From: Firmicutes bacterium HGW-Firmicutes-1
Lineage (GTDB): Bacteria > Bacillota > Clostridia > Lachnospirales > Vallitaleaceae
Reading direction: 5' to 3'
Assembly (NCBI GenBank): GCA_002841625.1
Contig: PHAG01000015.1
Coordinates: forward strand, 1-64,000
DNA length: 64,000 bases
In this document: positions 18,207 to 26,824 of the stretch, piece after piece
Layout: each line of letters opens with the position of its first letter
How positions within the stretch are numbered: position 1 is the stretch's first letter
Notes under the pieces: model-generated
Told to the model about the DNA's origin: nothing
Seen by the model: the letters and a program-made list of their open reading frames with translations, nothing else
The model's database searches: none
Translations under genes and position numbers: made by a program

Positions 18207-18539
18207 ATGAAATATTTTGTAAGATTGAAAGATGTTGAGGCTACACAAAGACCTTATTATACCAGTCAATATTTAGTAAACGAAGAAAATGGTTGTGTAG
18301 CTGGTTGTTTCACTGGTATCAGTAGCCATCACAGAACAGAATATCCAAATTCACAATCCCATGAGGATCAAGAAGGATTTCTCGTTTTACAAGGAACGGG
18401 ATGGGCAAAGGTTGGAGAGCAAGAGTTTAAGCTTGAGCCTGAAACAGCATTTATAGTTCCGGCTGGCGTAGATCATGCTGTAAGAAGAGATGAAGATTCC
18501 GAAGTACTTAAGGTTTTCTGGTTTCATGCGGCTATATGA
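18207..18539 (+). CDS. Cupin-domain protein
   Basis: A 110-residue single-domain cupin. SHHRTEYPNSQSHEDQEGF supplies the His and Glu metal ligands of motif 1, and FIVPAGVDHAVRRD gives the motif 2 His. Small cupins of this sort are isomerases, ligand sensors or metal-dependent enzymes; the sequence does not decide which. The start at 18207 has AAGGAG at 7 bases. It is followed by a long non-coding repeat and then the RuBisCO-like gene, so it could serve the same pathway. Confidence 0.8.
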   Translation: MKYFVRLKDVEATQRPYYTSQYLVNEENGCVAGCFTGISSHHRTEYPNSQSHEDQEGFLVLQGTGWAKVGEQEFKLEPETAFIVPAGVDHAVRRDEDSEVLKVFWFHAAI

Positions 18540-18654
18540 ATTTAGATCTATATGAAAATATTTTCAATATTGATAATAATATTATTGTGAACTAGAATGT
18601 ATTTAAGGATAGTATTTGGCCAATATCCAGAAAACATGAATAGAAGTAAAACGT

Positions 18655-18914
18655 AACAACAAGAAAAGCAAGAAAAACAAGAAAAGCAAGAAAAGCAAGA
18701 AAAGCAAGAAAAGCAAGAAAAGCAAGAAAAGCAAGAAAAGCAAGAAAAGCAAGAAAAGCAAGAAAAGCAAGAAAAGAGAAAAGCAAGAAAAGCAAGAAAA
18801 GCAAGAAAAGCAAGAACAGCAAGAACAGCAAGAACAGCAAGAAAGGCAAGAAAGGCAAGAAAGGCAAGAAACAAAACAAAACAAAACAAAACAACCAACA
18901 AAACAACAACAAAA
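18655..18914 (+). repeat. T-free 9-bp minisatellite (AAGAAAAGC)n with AAAAC tail
   Basis: For 260 bases the plus strand contains no T. From 18661 to 18865 there are about 23 units of a 9-mer: mostly AAGAAAAGC, two units shortened to 8 bases near 18769-18784, then three AAGAACAGC and three AAGAAAGGC. The stretch ends in an AAAAC pentamer run (about 18868-18890). Because start and stop codons all contain T, no plus-strand gene can begin or end here, and the one ATG just upstream (18636) reaches a stop at once. The minus-strand frames are only translations of the repeat. It occupies most of the 441-base cupin-RLP gap. Confidence 0.95.
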
Positions 18915-18980
18915 TACATAAAACAAAAACACCAAACAAAAACGCAAAAAAATAACATTAATAATGACGGAGGAATAAAA

Positions 18981-20315
18981 ATGAATAGACTATATAGTAA
19001 TGTATTAAATAAGCTTTATGAGGGTGCTGATATTGAAAACCTAATCGTAGCAACATATTTAGTTGGAGCTGAAAAACATGAAGATCCCATTTTAAAGGCT
19101 GCAAGTATCGCTATTGAACAAACAACTGGTTCATGGGTTGATGTAGCTGGAGAAACAGATGAAGTAAGAGAGTTATATGCAGGCAAAACAATTAGTGTAT
19201 ATGAGGTTCCTGATTTTGAAACTAAAATGGATCTTGATAAAACTGTTGGCGAAGATGGAATGAGATTTTATATAATGAGGATTGGATATCCAGTTGTAAA
19301 CGTTGATGATAATCTTCCATTATTCTTTGCTACAGTAACTGGAAATATTATGGCAATGCCATATTTAAAGCTTTTAGATGTTGATTTCCCTAAAAACTTT
19401 GTAAAGAAGTTCAAAGGACCAAAGTTTGGTATTCAAGGCGTTAGAGATCTATTAGGAGTTTATGACAGACCTTTATTAAACAACATGATTAAGCCATGTA
19501 CAGGATACACACCAGAAGTCGGAGCAAAATTATTTTATGATGCTGCAGTAGGTGGCGTTGATATCGTGAAAGATGATGAACTAATTGGTGGAGACAGAGC
19601 ATTTAATAAACTTGAAGATAGAGTAAGAATGAATATGGCAGCGGCTGCAAAAGCAGATGCAGTGAAAGGTGAAAAAACATTATACACGGTTAACATCACT
19701 GATGAGGTTTCTAGACTTAAAGATAACGCTTTAAGAGCTATCGCAGCTGGAGCGAATGCGATTATGGTAGACGCATTTGGTATTGGATTATCAGCTCTAA
19801 GAGATTTAGCAGAAGACCCAAGGATTAATGTACCAATCTTATCACATAGTTGCTACAGTGGAGCACAAACAACTTCTAAGTATCAAGGAGTAAGCTCGGT
19901 AGTAATGACAAAATTAACAAGAATGTGTGGAGCAGATATCATCTTACTTGAGGCTCCTTGGGGCAAATTTGATAATTTAGCAAACAAATATATATCAAGA
20001 GTTATTGCTTGTACAGGCAAATTATACGATATGAAACCTTCTATGCCATTTATGGGTGGTGGAGTCGTAGAGGGCTTAATACCTACAATTCTTGATGCTA
20101 CAGGAAATGATTGTTTATTAGGAGTTGGAGCAGCTATCCATGGCTACCCAGATGGCCCTACAAAAGGTGCTGTAGCCTTTAGACAGGCAATTGACGCACA
20201 TATGAAGGGTCAAGACTTAGAAGAAGCCGGCAGAGAGCACAAAGAATTAGGCGTTGCATTAGCAAAATGGGGCGTTTATGGAAAAGATAACGTGAAGAAA
20301 AACTATTTAATCTAA
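18981..20315 (+). CDS. RuBisCO large subunit-like protein (form IV)
   Basis: The 444-residue protein is a clear member of the RuBisCO large-chain family: IKPCTG (Lys171), VKDDE (Lys197 at the carbamylation site, with Asp and Glu metal ligands), a SHSCYSGA segment where RuBisCO has HxHRA, and GAAIHGYPDGPTKGAVAFRQ near the C-terminus. Loop 6 reads FMGGGVVEG and lacks the CO2-addressing Lys, so it should not fix CO2. Form IV members act as enolases, isomerases or decarboxylases on sugar or thio-sugar phosphates; none can be chosen here. GGAGG precedes the ATG, a terminator follows, and the glycerol operon lies upstream. Confidence 0.9.
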   Translation: MNRLYSNVLNKLYEGADIENLIVATYLVGAEKHEDPILKAASIAIEQTTGSWVDVAGETDEVRELYAGKTISVYEVPDFETKMDLDKTVGEDGMRFYIMRIGYPVVNVDDNLPLFFATVTGNIMAMPYLKLLDVDFPKNFVKKFKGPKFGIQGVRDLLGVYDRPLLNNMIKPCTGYTPEVGAKLFYDAAVGGVDIVKDDELIGGDRAFNKLEDRVRMNMAAAAKADAVKGEKTLYTVNITDEVSRLKDNALRAIAAGANAIMVDAFGIGLSALRDLAEDPRINVPILSHSCYSGAQTTSKYQGVSSVVMTKLTRMCGADIILLEAPWGKFDNLANKYISRVIACTGKLYDMKPSMPFMGGGVVEGLIPTILDATGNDCLLGVGAAIHGYPDGPTKGAVAFRQAIDAHMKGQDLEEAGREHKELGVALAKWGVYGKDNVKKNYLI

Positions 20316-20390
20316 TTCATTACAATTTTTAAACCCATTCATAGTTCTATTTAATATATAACAGAAGTAAGTATTACCCCTATACCCCCA

Positions 20391-20440
20391 AAGAACCAAT
20401 AAACTTTGTAGAACATTGCAAAATTTATTGGTTCTTTATT
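20391..20440 (+). terminator. Terminator after the RuBisCO-like gene
   Basis: Perfect 13-bp stem AAGAACCAATAAA (20391-20403) with its complement at 20424-20436, then TTATTGTT. Confidence 0.85.
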
Positions 20441-20466
20441 GTTACAAAACAATCTTTTAATTTACT

Positions 20467-20546
20467 AGGAAAGTTCTGCATATGCAATTGGAAAAGCGGC
20501 AGATATGAAACTAGGATTTTTAACTTGCCGCAGCCGATTTTCTTGT
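20467..20546 (+). repeat. Dispersed hairpin repeat, full copy
   Basis: An 80-bp copy from AGGAAAGTTCTGC to GATTTTCTTGT, in the same orientation as the others, with the GGAAAAGCGGC / GCCGATTTTC pairing intact. It stands directly before a promoter candidate at 20555. Confidence 0.9.
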
Positions 20547-20554
20547 CGAACCGT

Positions 20555-20583
20555 TTTACAATTTTATGAGTGTATGGTAAAAT
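20555..20583 (+). promoter_or_regulatory. Promoter of the membrane protein gene at 20629
   Basis: TTTACA (20555-20560), 17-bp spacer, TAAAAT (20578-20583), beginning 9 bases after a hairpin repeat copy. Confidence 0.65.
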
Positions 20584-20628
20584 TATGATGACCCAATAAA
20601 CGAAGTGTTAACTATGAAGGAGAGTACA

Positions 20629-21441
20629 ATGGAAGTAGAAGATATTATTCAAGAAATTATTGATGAAGAGGATGAACAGCTAAGACAACAGCTTAATTCT
20701 AAAAATAAAGAAGAAGATATGAAAGGCAAGGAAGAAAAAAACATAAAAAAAATGAAGCTTATTTTAGTTGCAATCATAGGCTTATTTGTATTTATGATGA
20801 TATTTCCATGGTTTAAATTAGGAGGAAATACAACTTATAAAGGCTTTGTTAGAATATCCCAAAATATTATTTCTAAAGAATACAAGGATTTAAATATTAG
20901 TGAGCAAAAAGTTTATGAAGGCGTATTTATCGAAGCGTCTCCTGTAGATTTGATTGTATATGTTTTTGATTATTTTGATGAGCATAAGACAATTCAAGAT
21001 GAAAAAAGGAATGAGGTACAGTCTGTTTTTTCTTGGTTACATATCATTTATATCATTTCCTATATTGGAATAGTACTACTATCCCTGATTTCAATATTTA
21101 TACTTTTCATTTTTAAAGAGTTAAAAGGGTTAAAATTAGTTGCATTTTTTTCGTTAATAGGATTTTTAATATTTGCATTAAACTTTATTGTTATGAAAAT
21201 TTCATATTTTAACATGTTTGCACTTAGGGCATTAAATGAATTAAGAATGCTAGAAGGTTATGATGCAGCTATATTGACTCAAAAGGGTATTGCAGTAAAA
21301 ACAGTATTTTATCCATATACGATGACGTTAACAACCCCGTTTTTTTTAGCCTTAGGGTTATCATTGACATGGATTATTATGAGTATCGGAATGAGTAAAT
21401 TAAAAAATAAAAGAGAACGTGATGCTAGGCTTAATGGCTAA
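20629..21441 (+). CDS. Membrane protein of unknown function
   Basis: I do not recognise this 270-residue protein. The first 40 residues are strongly charged (VEDIIQEIIDEEDEQLRQQ, then a Lys/Glu stretch). Four hydrophobic segments follow at about residues 43-62, 135-157, 167-189 and 228-252. An outer loop of about 70 residues lies between the first two. The start at 20629 has AAGGAG at about 7 bases; a longer frame from 20605 has no ribosome site. It has its own promoter candidate, and its stop codon overlaps the end of the convergent DUF885 gene by 11 bases. Confidence 0.7.
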   Translation: MEVEDIIQEIIDEEDEQLRQQLNSKNKEEDMKGKEEKNIKKMKLILVAIIGLFVFMMIFPWFKLGGNTTYKGFVRISQNIISKEYKDLNISEQKVYEGVFIEASPVDLIVYVFDYFDEHKTIQDEKRNEVQSVFSWLHIIYIISYIGIVLLSLISIFILFIFKELKGLKLVAFFSLIGFLIFALNFIVMKISYFNMFALRALNELRMLEGYDAAILTQKGIAVKTVFYPYTMTLTTPFFLALGLSLTWIIMSIGMSKLKNKRERDARLNG

Positions 21442-23254
21442 TGTATTTTTCGACTACGTTATCCATAGTTGTAAAAGGCAACTCCGCATGTACTAATATC
21501 ATATCGTGAAAATCTTTTATATCAAAGTTATTACCCAGTGATTGCTTGCTCTGCTCCAAGTAGCCTTCGATTTTATAACCACCATATACATAATGAATGA
21601 TTTCGCCTGGGTGTGCTATCATACGATTCACAATTCTTTGAGCAGATTCTTTTGGAAACCCTAAGTCTAAAAAAGCTTGTAGAGCTTCTGTTGAGCTAAT
21701 TCCATCATAATGATATCTTATGTCAATAAGCAACATATAGTAGTAGGAAAGCTTGCTGGTTGCTTTTAGTAGTTGTGTAAAAGGTTCCTCTAAACCGTAA
21801 TAATCTATGCTAATACCTTGGACGTATTGAGCCCAGCCTTCCTCATAAGGTAACCATGAACATACCTTTCGAATCATAGGCAAATCGCTTTCGTAAAATT
21901 TACTAAAATACATATGATGACCAGGAATATTCTCGTGAAAATATAATTCTAGTGTTGTTGAATTAATATTGGTATATGCACTTTCTTGTAAGTACATGTT
22001 CCCATACTCCTCTCCGTCAATTGCTACAGGAAAATAAAAACCTGCAGCAACATAATCTTCTAAGTAACTCGGAATGACATATTCTGAGGCTCTATCTATA
22101 TCATAGTCATAGAACTGCTCATTTAAGCATTTTTCTTCTACTGCATATAAATCCTCCAAGCTATCATAGGTTGGCAATTTACAGGTAAGCTCCTCGTATT
22201 CCATAAGTTCGGGGTAGTCAGCGTAGAGTTGTTCTACCTTTCCCATAGTATTATATAGTTCATTCGTTACCCATCCCCTAAGCTCTTCAACAGACATATC
22301 ATAGGAGGTTTCTTTTTTGATAATATATTTATAATAATTTTGACCATTTTGAAAAGAGCAAATGCCTTGATCAGTATTGGCTAGTTTTTTAGTATCATTA
22401 ATTGAAGTGATAAGTTTCTCGTAGGCTGGATAAATTTGTTCGGAAATAATAGATAAGCAAGCGAATTTATAAGCCTCTTTTGTTTCGTGGTCCATATTGA
22501 TCATTTCATCAATTCGGTCTTCAAAGGATAAATATAAAAGAAAGTTTTCAGGCTCGACTAATAAGCTATCAAGCTGCAAGATTACCAAATCATATAATTC
22601 GCGAGGCATAAGTAAACCCTTCGTGGCCTTCACTTTTTCATACTCTATTAACTGATTAAATAACCTTGGAATTTGTTGTAAACGCATTAAATAGGCGTCC
22701 ACATCTTCCTTTGTTGATAGATCAATCTGTATCAAGGCAAGCAATAGATTCATTTGAATACCAGAGCTTGGTTCAATGATATGGTTATAATATATGTAAG
22801 GTTCTCCATTGACAATGAGCTGGTTTTGGAACTCGAGCATTTCATAAGTTTCTTTTTGTTCATAACTCAGCAAATCATAATCTATGTTTGCTAATTCGTC
22901 TAATATTAGACGAGACTTTTGTATTTTCTTATGAAAGGCTGAAGGGGAGAAGTCATCTAATTGATAAGTTAATTCCTCCAAGCCTAGAGCTTTTAAATCA
23001 TGATACATAAAAGTTGCAGCAAGTGGTGACGAACTTATGATGTCAGGCACTAAGCAAGTGGTCCATGTATTAAAGTCATCCATTTCTTTTTGGATGCTTT
23101 CAGGAGTATAGCTGATGATAAGTTCTTCTTTTTGTAATAAAGCAGATGAAGGTCCATGATATGTTTTATAGATAAAAATAAAGATGAATAAAATGAGTAG
23201 GACGGCAGTAAATAGGATTGATATCCTTAATCGTTTACTTAATTTTGTATTCAA
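21431..23254 (-). CDS. DUF885-family membrane-anchored putative metallopeptidase
   Basis: A 607-residue protein with one N-terminal membrane anchor (about residues 11-28) and a large outer domain of the DUF885 family. The family signature HENIPGHHM near residue 477 and EEGWAQYVQGI near 504 are the likely zinc-binding helix motifs of a gluzincin-like fold. It may degrade peptides outside the membrane; no substrate is known. The start is TTG at 23254, with AAGGAGC 7-8 bases upstream. It lies behind the terminator of the GntR-ABC operon, and no promoter of its own is obvious in the short gap. Confidence 0.8.
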   Translation of the reverse strand: MNTKLSKRLRISILFTAVLLILFIFIFIYKTYHGPSSALLQKEELIISYTPESIQKEMDDFNTWTTCLVPDIISSSPLAATFMYHDLKALGLEELTYQLDDFSPSAFHKKIQKSRLILDELANIDYDLLSYEQKETYEMLEFQNQLIVNGEPYIYYNHIIEPSSGIQMNLLLALIQIDLSTKEDVDAYLMRLQQIPRLFNQLIEYEKVKATKGLLMPRELYDLVILQLDSLLVEPENFLLYLSFEDRIDEMINMDHETKEAYKFACLSIISEQIYPAYEKLITSINDTKKLANTDQGICSFQNGQNYYKYIIKKETSYDMSVEELRGWVTNELYNTMGKVEQLYADYPELMEYEELTCKLPTYDSLEDLYAVEEKCLNEQFYDYDIDRASEYVIPSYLEDYVAAGFYFPVAIDGEEYGNMYLQESAYTNINSTTLELYFHENIPGHHMYFSKFYESDLPMIRKVCSWLPYEEGWAQYVQGISIDYYGLEEPFTQLLKATSKLSYYYMLLIDIRYHYDGISSTEALQAFLDLGFPKESAQRIVNRMIAHPGEIIHYVYGGYKIEGYLEQSKQSLGNNFDIKDFHDMILVHAELPFTTMDNVVEKYISH

Positions 23255-23281
23255 AAAAAGCTCCTTTCGGTTTTTCTAATC

Positions 23282-23317
23282 AAAAAAAAAGACCTAGTAA
23301 CACTATATGTTACTAGG
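23282..23317 (-). terminator. Terminator of the gntR-ABC operon
   Basis: CCTAGTAACA (23293-23302) pairs with TGTTACTAGG (23308-23317). Read on the minus strand, the stem is followed by a run of nine T. Confidence 0.88.
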
Positions 23318-23327
23318 CAAAATATTA

Positions 23328-24137
23328 TTATAGGTCTACGCGTTTGTTCAAAAGCTTTCCAGAGAAGTAGAAAAGCACACCAATATATATTGGGAACAAT
23401 GCGCATGCAATTCTAAGATACTTGTAAATATATTCGGTAATAACGGATGGATCTGGTGTTGTTGAAGATAATTGAACCATTTCGTTCATATCCCCAATGA
23501 ACCCAAAGGATGCAAGTGCAGTAGCATTAATGATCTCCATAAGACTATAGATAGCGATGAAGAAAACCAAACTAATTATCCAACCAATTTTAGAATCAGA
23601 CAATATTGTCTTTCTTAAGGTGATTGCAAGAATTGCAATCATGATGACTGTAAACCATTCAAAGGTGCTTGCAGTTACAAATAAAAAGAATTGACCTAGA
23701 GAAGGTAATACGTTTGACTGCTTAATTACATGAAAGATCTCTCCACTTACTTGATTTATCTGATCATAGTATAAGGTTTTGGTAAACTGAAAGTTAAGAA
23801 ACATGAGACCAAATACTACAATTACTACAAATAACAATTCTATCAAGCTAACAAGACCTTTTGACCCAATGATTTTATAGCCACTCGTTGGTGTTAAAAA
23901 CAATGAATAGCCCTGCTTCTGATTTAAGTCAAAGGAGTAAGAGCGAATTGTATCAATAAAAACCATGAGAATTCCGCCGGCAATCATTGTAAATATAAAG
24001 ACCATAGATAGTAGTATCCATTCACCACCTTTATAGATCCCAAAAAGAATTCCCAGCTCTAAGAATGCTAAAATGATCAATGAAATAAATATATTGTTTT
24101 GTTTTCTTAGAAGTTCATATTTTATTAACTTAATCAT
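23328..24137 (-). CDS. ABC transporter permease (ABC-2 type)
   Basis: A 269-residue membrane protein with six hydrophobic segments. It begins MIKLIKYELLRKQNN, a common opening of ABC-2 permeases. Its first codon overlaps the end of the ATPase gene by 4 bases, so the two are translated together. With the YtrA-like regulator this resembles Firmicutes operons that respond to cell-envelope stress or antibiotics. The cargo is unknown. Confidence 0.82.
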   Translation of the reverse strand: MIKLIKYELLRKQNNIFISLIILAFLELGILFGIYKGGEWILLSMVFIFTMIAGGILMVFIDTIRSYSFDLNQKQGYSLFLTPTSGYKIIGSKGLVSLIELLFVVIVVFGLMFLNFQFTKTLYYDQINQVSGEIFHVIKQSNVLPSLGQFFLFVTASTFEWFTVIMIAILAITLRKTILSDSKIGWIISLVFFIAIYSLMEIINATALASFGFIGDMNEMVQLSSTTPDPSVITEYIYKYLRIACALFPIYIGVLFYFSGKLLNKRVDL

Positions 24138-24838
24138 ACTTCATACACCTCCCTGTAAAGGTCAACAATTGATTTTCCATGTTTTTCTCTTACTTCTTCG
24201 GCATTTCCCATAACAACAATCTTTCCTTCCTTAATGAAAATAACATCGTCTAATATTTTTTCCATTTCATCAATCAGATGACTTGAGATTAACAAGGTGT
24301 TTTCAGGAGTTGCACGTTCAATCATTGCATTTATTATTTGATCTCTGGCTATTAAATCTATTCCGTTTAGGGGTTCATCTAACATAAATAGCTTAGCGTT
24401 TCGAGACATAGTAGCAGCGATCTTTAGTTTGGAAGCCATACCTGAGGATAGTGATGACACTTTCGTTCTCATGTCAAGTTTCATTGTGTCAATTAATCTT
24501 TTATAGGTATCTATCTCAAAATCCTCATAAAAATCCTTATGAAATTGACCTACTGTTTTAATTGTCATGTATTCATACAAGTATTGTTCTGTAGTCATAT
24601 ATGCAACATGTTTTTTGGAGTTTACTCCAACGGGGCTACCTAATACTTCGATGCTACCATTTGTGGGATGAAAAAGACCTGCAATCATTTTCATGAGTGT
24701 AGATTTACCACTACCGTTAGGTCCTAATAACCCATATATTTTTCCGGGTTCAAGTGTTATTGAAGCTCCGTCAACAGCTAGTGTTTTCCCAAACCGTTTA
24801 CTTAAATCATTTGTTTGTAATAAAGCCATATTATTCAC
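24134..24838 (-). CDS. ABC transporter ATP-binding protein
   Basis: A 234-residue ATPase with Walker A GPNGSGKST (about 38), a signature region LSSGMASKLKIA (the canonical LSGGQ is LSSGM here), Walker B KLFMLDEPLNGIDL, and a switch His in LLISSHLIDEM. It starts with GTG at 24838, overlapping the regulator's stop by 8 bases, which supports coupled translation. Upstream pairing to the ribosome is weak (AAAGAGAG), consistent with coupling. It should energise the permease encoded next. Confidence 0.9.
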   Translation of the reverse strand: MNNMALLQTNDLSKRFGKTLAVDGASITLEPGKIYGLLGPNGSGKSTLMKMIAGLFHPTNGSIEVLGSPVGVNSKKHVAYMTTEQYLYEYMTIKTVGQFHKDFYEDFEIDTYKRLIDTMKLDMRTKVSSLSSGMASKLKIAATMSRNAKLFMLDEPLNGIDLIARDQIINAMIERATPENTLLISSHLIDEMEKILDDVIFIKEGKIVVMGNAEEVREKHGKSIVDLYREVYEV

Positions 24839-25187
24839 GCTCTCTTTCTTTAATAATTTTTACCATATCCGAGAAGTTATATCCCAATTCTGTCATTTCT
24901 GCTATGAAGTGATCAATTACCTTGTTAGCCATTGGTTCTTTTAGTTTTAAGAGGGTCTCCTCAGAATCTGTTACAAAAGTTCCTAGACCTCTTTTTGTAA
25001 AACAGATGTTTTCTAGTTCTAGTTCCTTATAAATCCTAGCTGCAGTATTTGGATTAACGTTATAGGAGACAGCAAGGCTTCTAGTAGAAGGGAGCTGCTC
25101 TCCGGGCCCTAGGATTCCAAGTATTAATTGTTTTTTAATGGCATCCATAACCTGAAGATATATTGGTACACTAGTATTAAATTCCAT
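24831..25187 (-). CDS. GntR-family regulator, YtrA type
   Basis: The 118-residue protein has a winged helix domain (PIYLQVMDAIKKQLILGILG, then LPSTRSLAVSYNVNPNTAAR) and only a short C-terminal helix pair in place of a ligand domain, as in the YtrA subgroup that controls ABC operons. It is first in the operon. A palindrome sits within its own promoter, so autorepression is likely. GGGAGG precedes the ATG by about 7 bases. Confidence 0.88.
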   Translation of the reverse strand: MEFNTSVPIYLQVMDAIKKQLILGILGPGEQLPSTRSLAVSYNVNPNTAARIYKELELENICFTKRGLGTFVTDSEETLLKLKEPMANKVIDHFIAEMTELGYNFSDMVKIIKERERE

Positions 25188-25219
25188 ATCTACGCCTCCC
25201 GTATTAGTGTCATAGATAC

Positions 25220-25248
25220 ATAGTACACCAATAAGGTGTAGCTGTCAA
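25220..25248 (-). promoter_or_regulatory. gntR promoter with internal operator
   Basis: On the minus strand, TTGACA (25248-25243), 17-bp spacer, TACTAT (25225-25220). A perfect palindrome TACACC-N5-GGTGTA covers 25224-25240, filling the spacer and touching the -10 hexamer. A regulator bound there would block RNA polymerase; the YtrA-like protein made from this promoter is the obvious candidate. Confidence 0.8.
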
Positions 25249-25311
25249 GTGCGTTTTGAATTATATTTATATTGGCATTAGGGGGAAACATTTTATATTA
25301 CTGAATAATAA

Positions 25312-25340
25312 TTGTCATTACGACAAACATGAGTTATAAT
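25312..25340 (+). promoter_or_regulatory. ktrB promoter
   Basis: TTGTCA (25312-25317), 17-bp spacer, TATAAT (25335-25340), about 35 bases before the ktrB start. Confidence 0.75.
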
Positions 25341-25375
25341 ATATGAGGGTTATTATATATTTACGGAGGCAATGA

Positions 25376-26767
25376 ATGGAAAAGAAAGGCATTATAATGA
25401 ATTTGAAACCTACACAAATACTTGTGATAGGGTTTTTGTTAGTTATATTAATCGGTGCATTAGCATTAAATCTTCCAATGTCTAGTTATGACGGACATAG
25501 TGTCGGCTTTGTAAATGCTTTATTTACTTCTACCTCTGCAGTGTGTGTAACAGGATTAGTGGTAGTCAATACATTAAACCATTGGACGTTTTTTGGAAAG
25601 ATAGTTATCTTAGGACTCATTCAAATAGGTGGTTTAGGATTTATGACGATTGCGACGACTTTATTTATAATCCTTGGTAAAAAGATTAGATTAAAGGAAA
25701 GACTAATTATTCAAGAAGCACTTAATCAGTATACCTTGTCAGGCATGGTAAGATTGACAAAAAATGTCGTTCTAGGTACTTTGCTTATAGAGGGTATTGG
25801 TGCAATATTATTATCTATTCGCTTTGTACCAGAGTACAAATTGTATGGTGTCTTTATGGGTATTTTCCATTCGGTATCATCATTTTGTAATGCAGGCTTC
25901 GACATAGTCGGAGATCAGAGTTTAGCACCTTATGTAGGGGATGTTTTGGTTAATATTACGATTATGACCTTAATTGTTTTAGGTGGTTTAGGTTTTACGG
26001 TTTGGTTGGATTATATTAAGCTTCTAAAAGATAAAAAGAAATATAATTATAGTTTAAGAAGGTATTTTCATAAATTAACACTCCATACGAAGTTGGTTAC
26101 GGTTCTTACCGTCGCCTTGATTGGAGTAGGTTTTCTCTTTTTTTTAGTAATTGAAGGTATGAACCCGGCAACACTTGGACCTTTGAGTTTGAAAGAAAAA
26201 ATACTTGGTAGCTTGTTTCACTCAGTGACGACAAGGACTGCGGGCTTTAATACATTATATCTTCCAGGAATGAATGATGCATCGAAGTTCATGACTATTA
26301 TTTTGATGTTTATTGGAGGTTCTCCTGCGGGTACAGCAGGGGGGATAAAAACAGTAACCTTTGGTATTATATTTTTGGCAGTTGTATCTGTAACAAAAGG
26401 AAGAGATGATGTTGAGGCGTTTCATAAAAGAATTTCTTGGGACATTGTTAAGAAGGCATTGGCGGTCATGGTGATCAGTATAACAGTTGTTATTAGTGCT
26501 ACAATGCTGCTATCCTTAACAGAGGTTGCAATTATGCATAAGTTTAGTTTTATGGATGTATTCTTTGAAGCAGTTTCTGGCTTTGGTACAGTAGGCTTAT
26601 CACTAGGAATTACATCAGCGCTATCACCCATTGGAAAGATTATACTTTGTTTTACCATGTTTATTGGTAGATTAGGACCAATCACTATGATGGTTGCCTT
26701 TTCATTAAAAGATAAAAAACACAAGAGCACAATTAGAAATCCAGAGGAAAAAGTAATGGTAGGGTAA
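25376..26767 (+). CDS. ktrB: Potassium uptake channel subunit KtrB/TrkH family
   Basis: A 463-residue membrane protein with the fourfold membrane-pore-membrane plan of TrkH/KtrB. Four pore segments are visible, each with a filter glycine: TSTSAVCVTGLVVV, HSVSSFCNAGFDI, HSVTTRTAGFNT and AVSGFGTVGLSLG. It passes K+ (often with Na+) under control of the cytosolic RCK ring encoded next. The length suits KtrB better than the longer TrkH. GGAGG lies 6 bases before the ATG at 25376. Confidence 0.92.
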   Translation: MEKKGIIMNLKPTQILVIGFLLVILIGALALNLPMSSYDGHSVGFVNALFTSTSAVCVTGLVVVNTLNHWTFFGKIVILGLIQIGGLGFMTIATTLFIILGKKIRLKERLIIQEALNQYTLSGMVRLTKNVVLGTLLIEGIGAILLSIRFVPEYKLYGVFMGIFHSVSSFCNAGFDIVGDQSLAPYVGDVLVNITIMTLIVLGGLGFTVWLDYIKLLKDKKKYNYSLRRYFHKLTLHTKLVTVLTVALIGVGFLFFLVIEGMNPATLGPLSLKEKILGSLFHSVTTRTAGFNTLYLPGMNDASKFMTIILMFIGGSPAGTAGGIKTVTFGIIFLAVVSVTKGRDDVEAFHKRISWDIVKKALAVMVISITVVISATMLLSLTEVAIMHKFSFMDVFFEAVSGFGTVGLSLGITSALSPIGKIILCFTMFIGRLGPITMMVAFSLKDKKHKSTIRNPEEKVMVG

Positions 26768-26824
26768 GAAAAGTGCCTATATATAAATATTGTCATTAAA
26801 TGGTTTTATCATTGGAGGATTATT

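Noticed and set aside
18548-18958. Three overlapping minus-strand frames of 114-136 residues rich in CFS or LFL triplets
   Set aside because: They are translations of the T-free repeat read backwards; no ribosome site, no non-repeat domain, and all frames are open for the same reason.
18981-20315. True CO2-fixing RuBisCO
   Set aside because: Loop 6 lacks the catalytic Lys and the HxHRA segment is replaced, so it is form IV.
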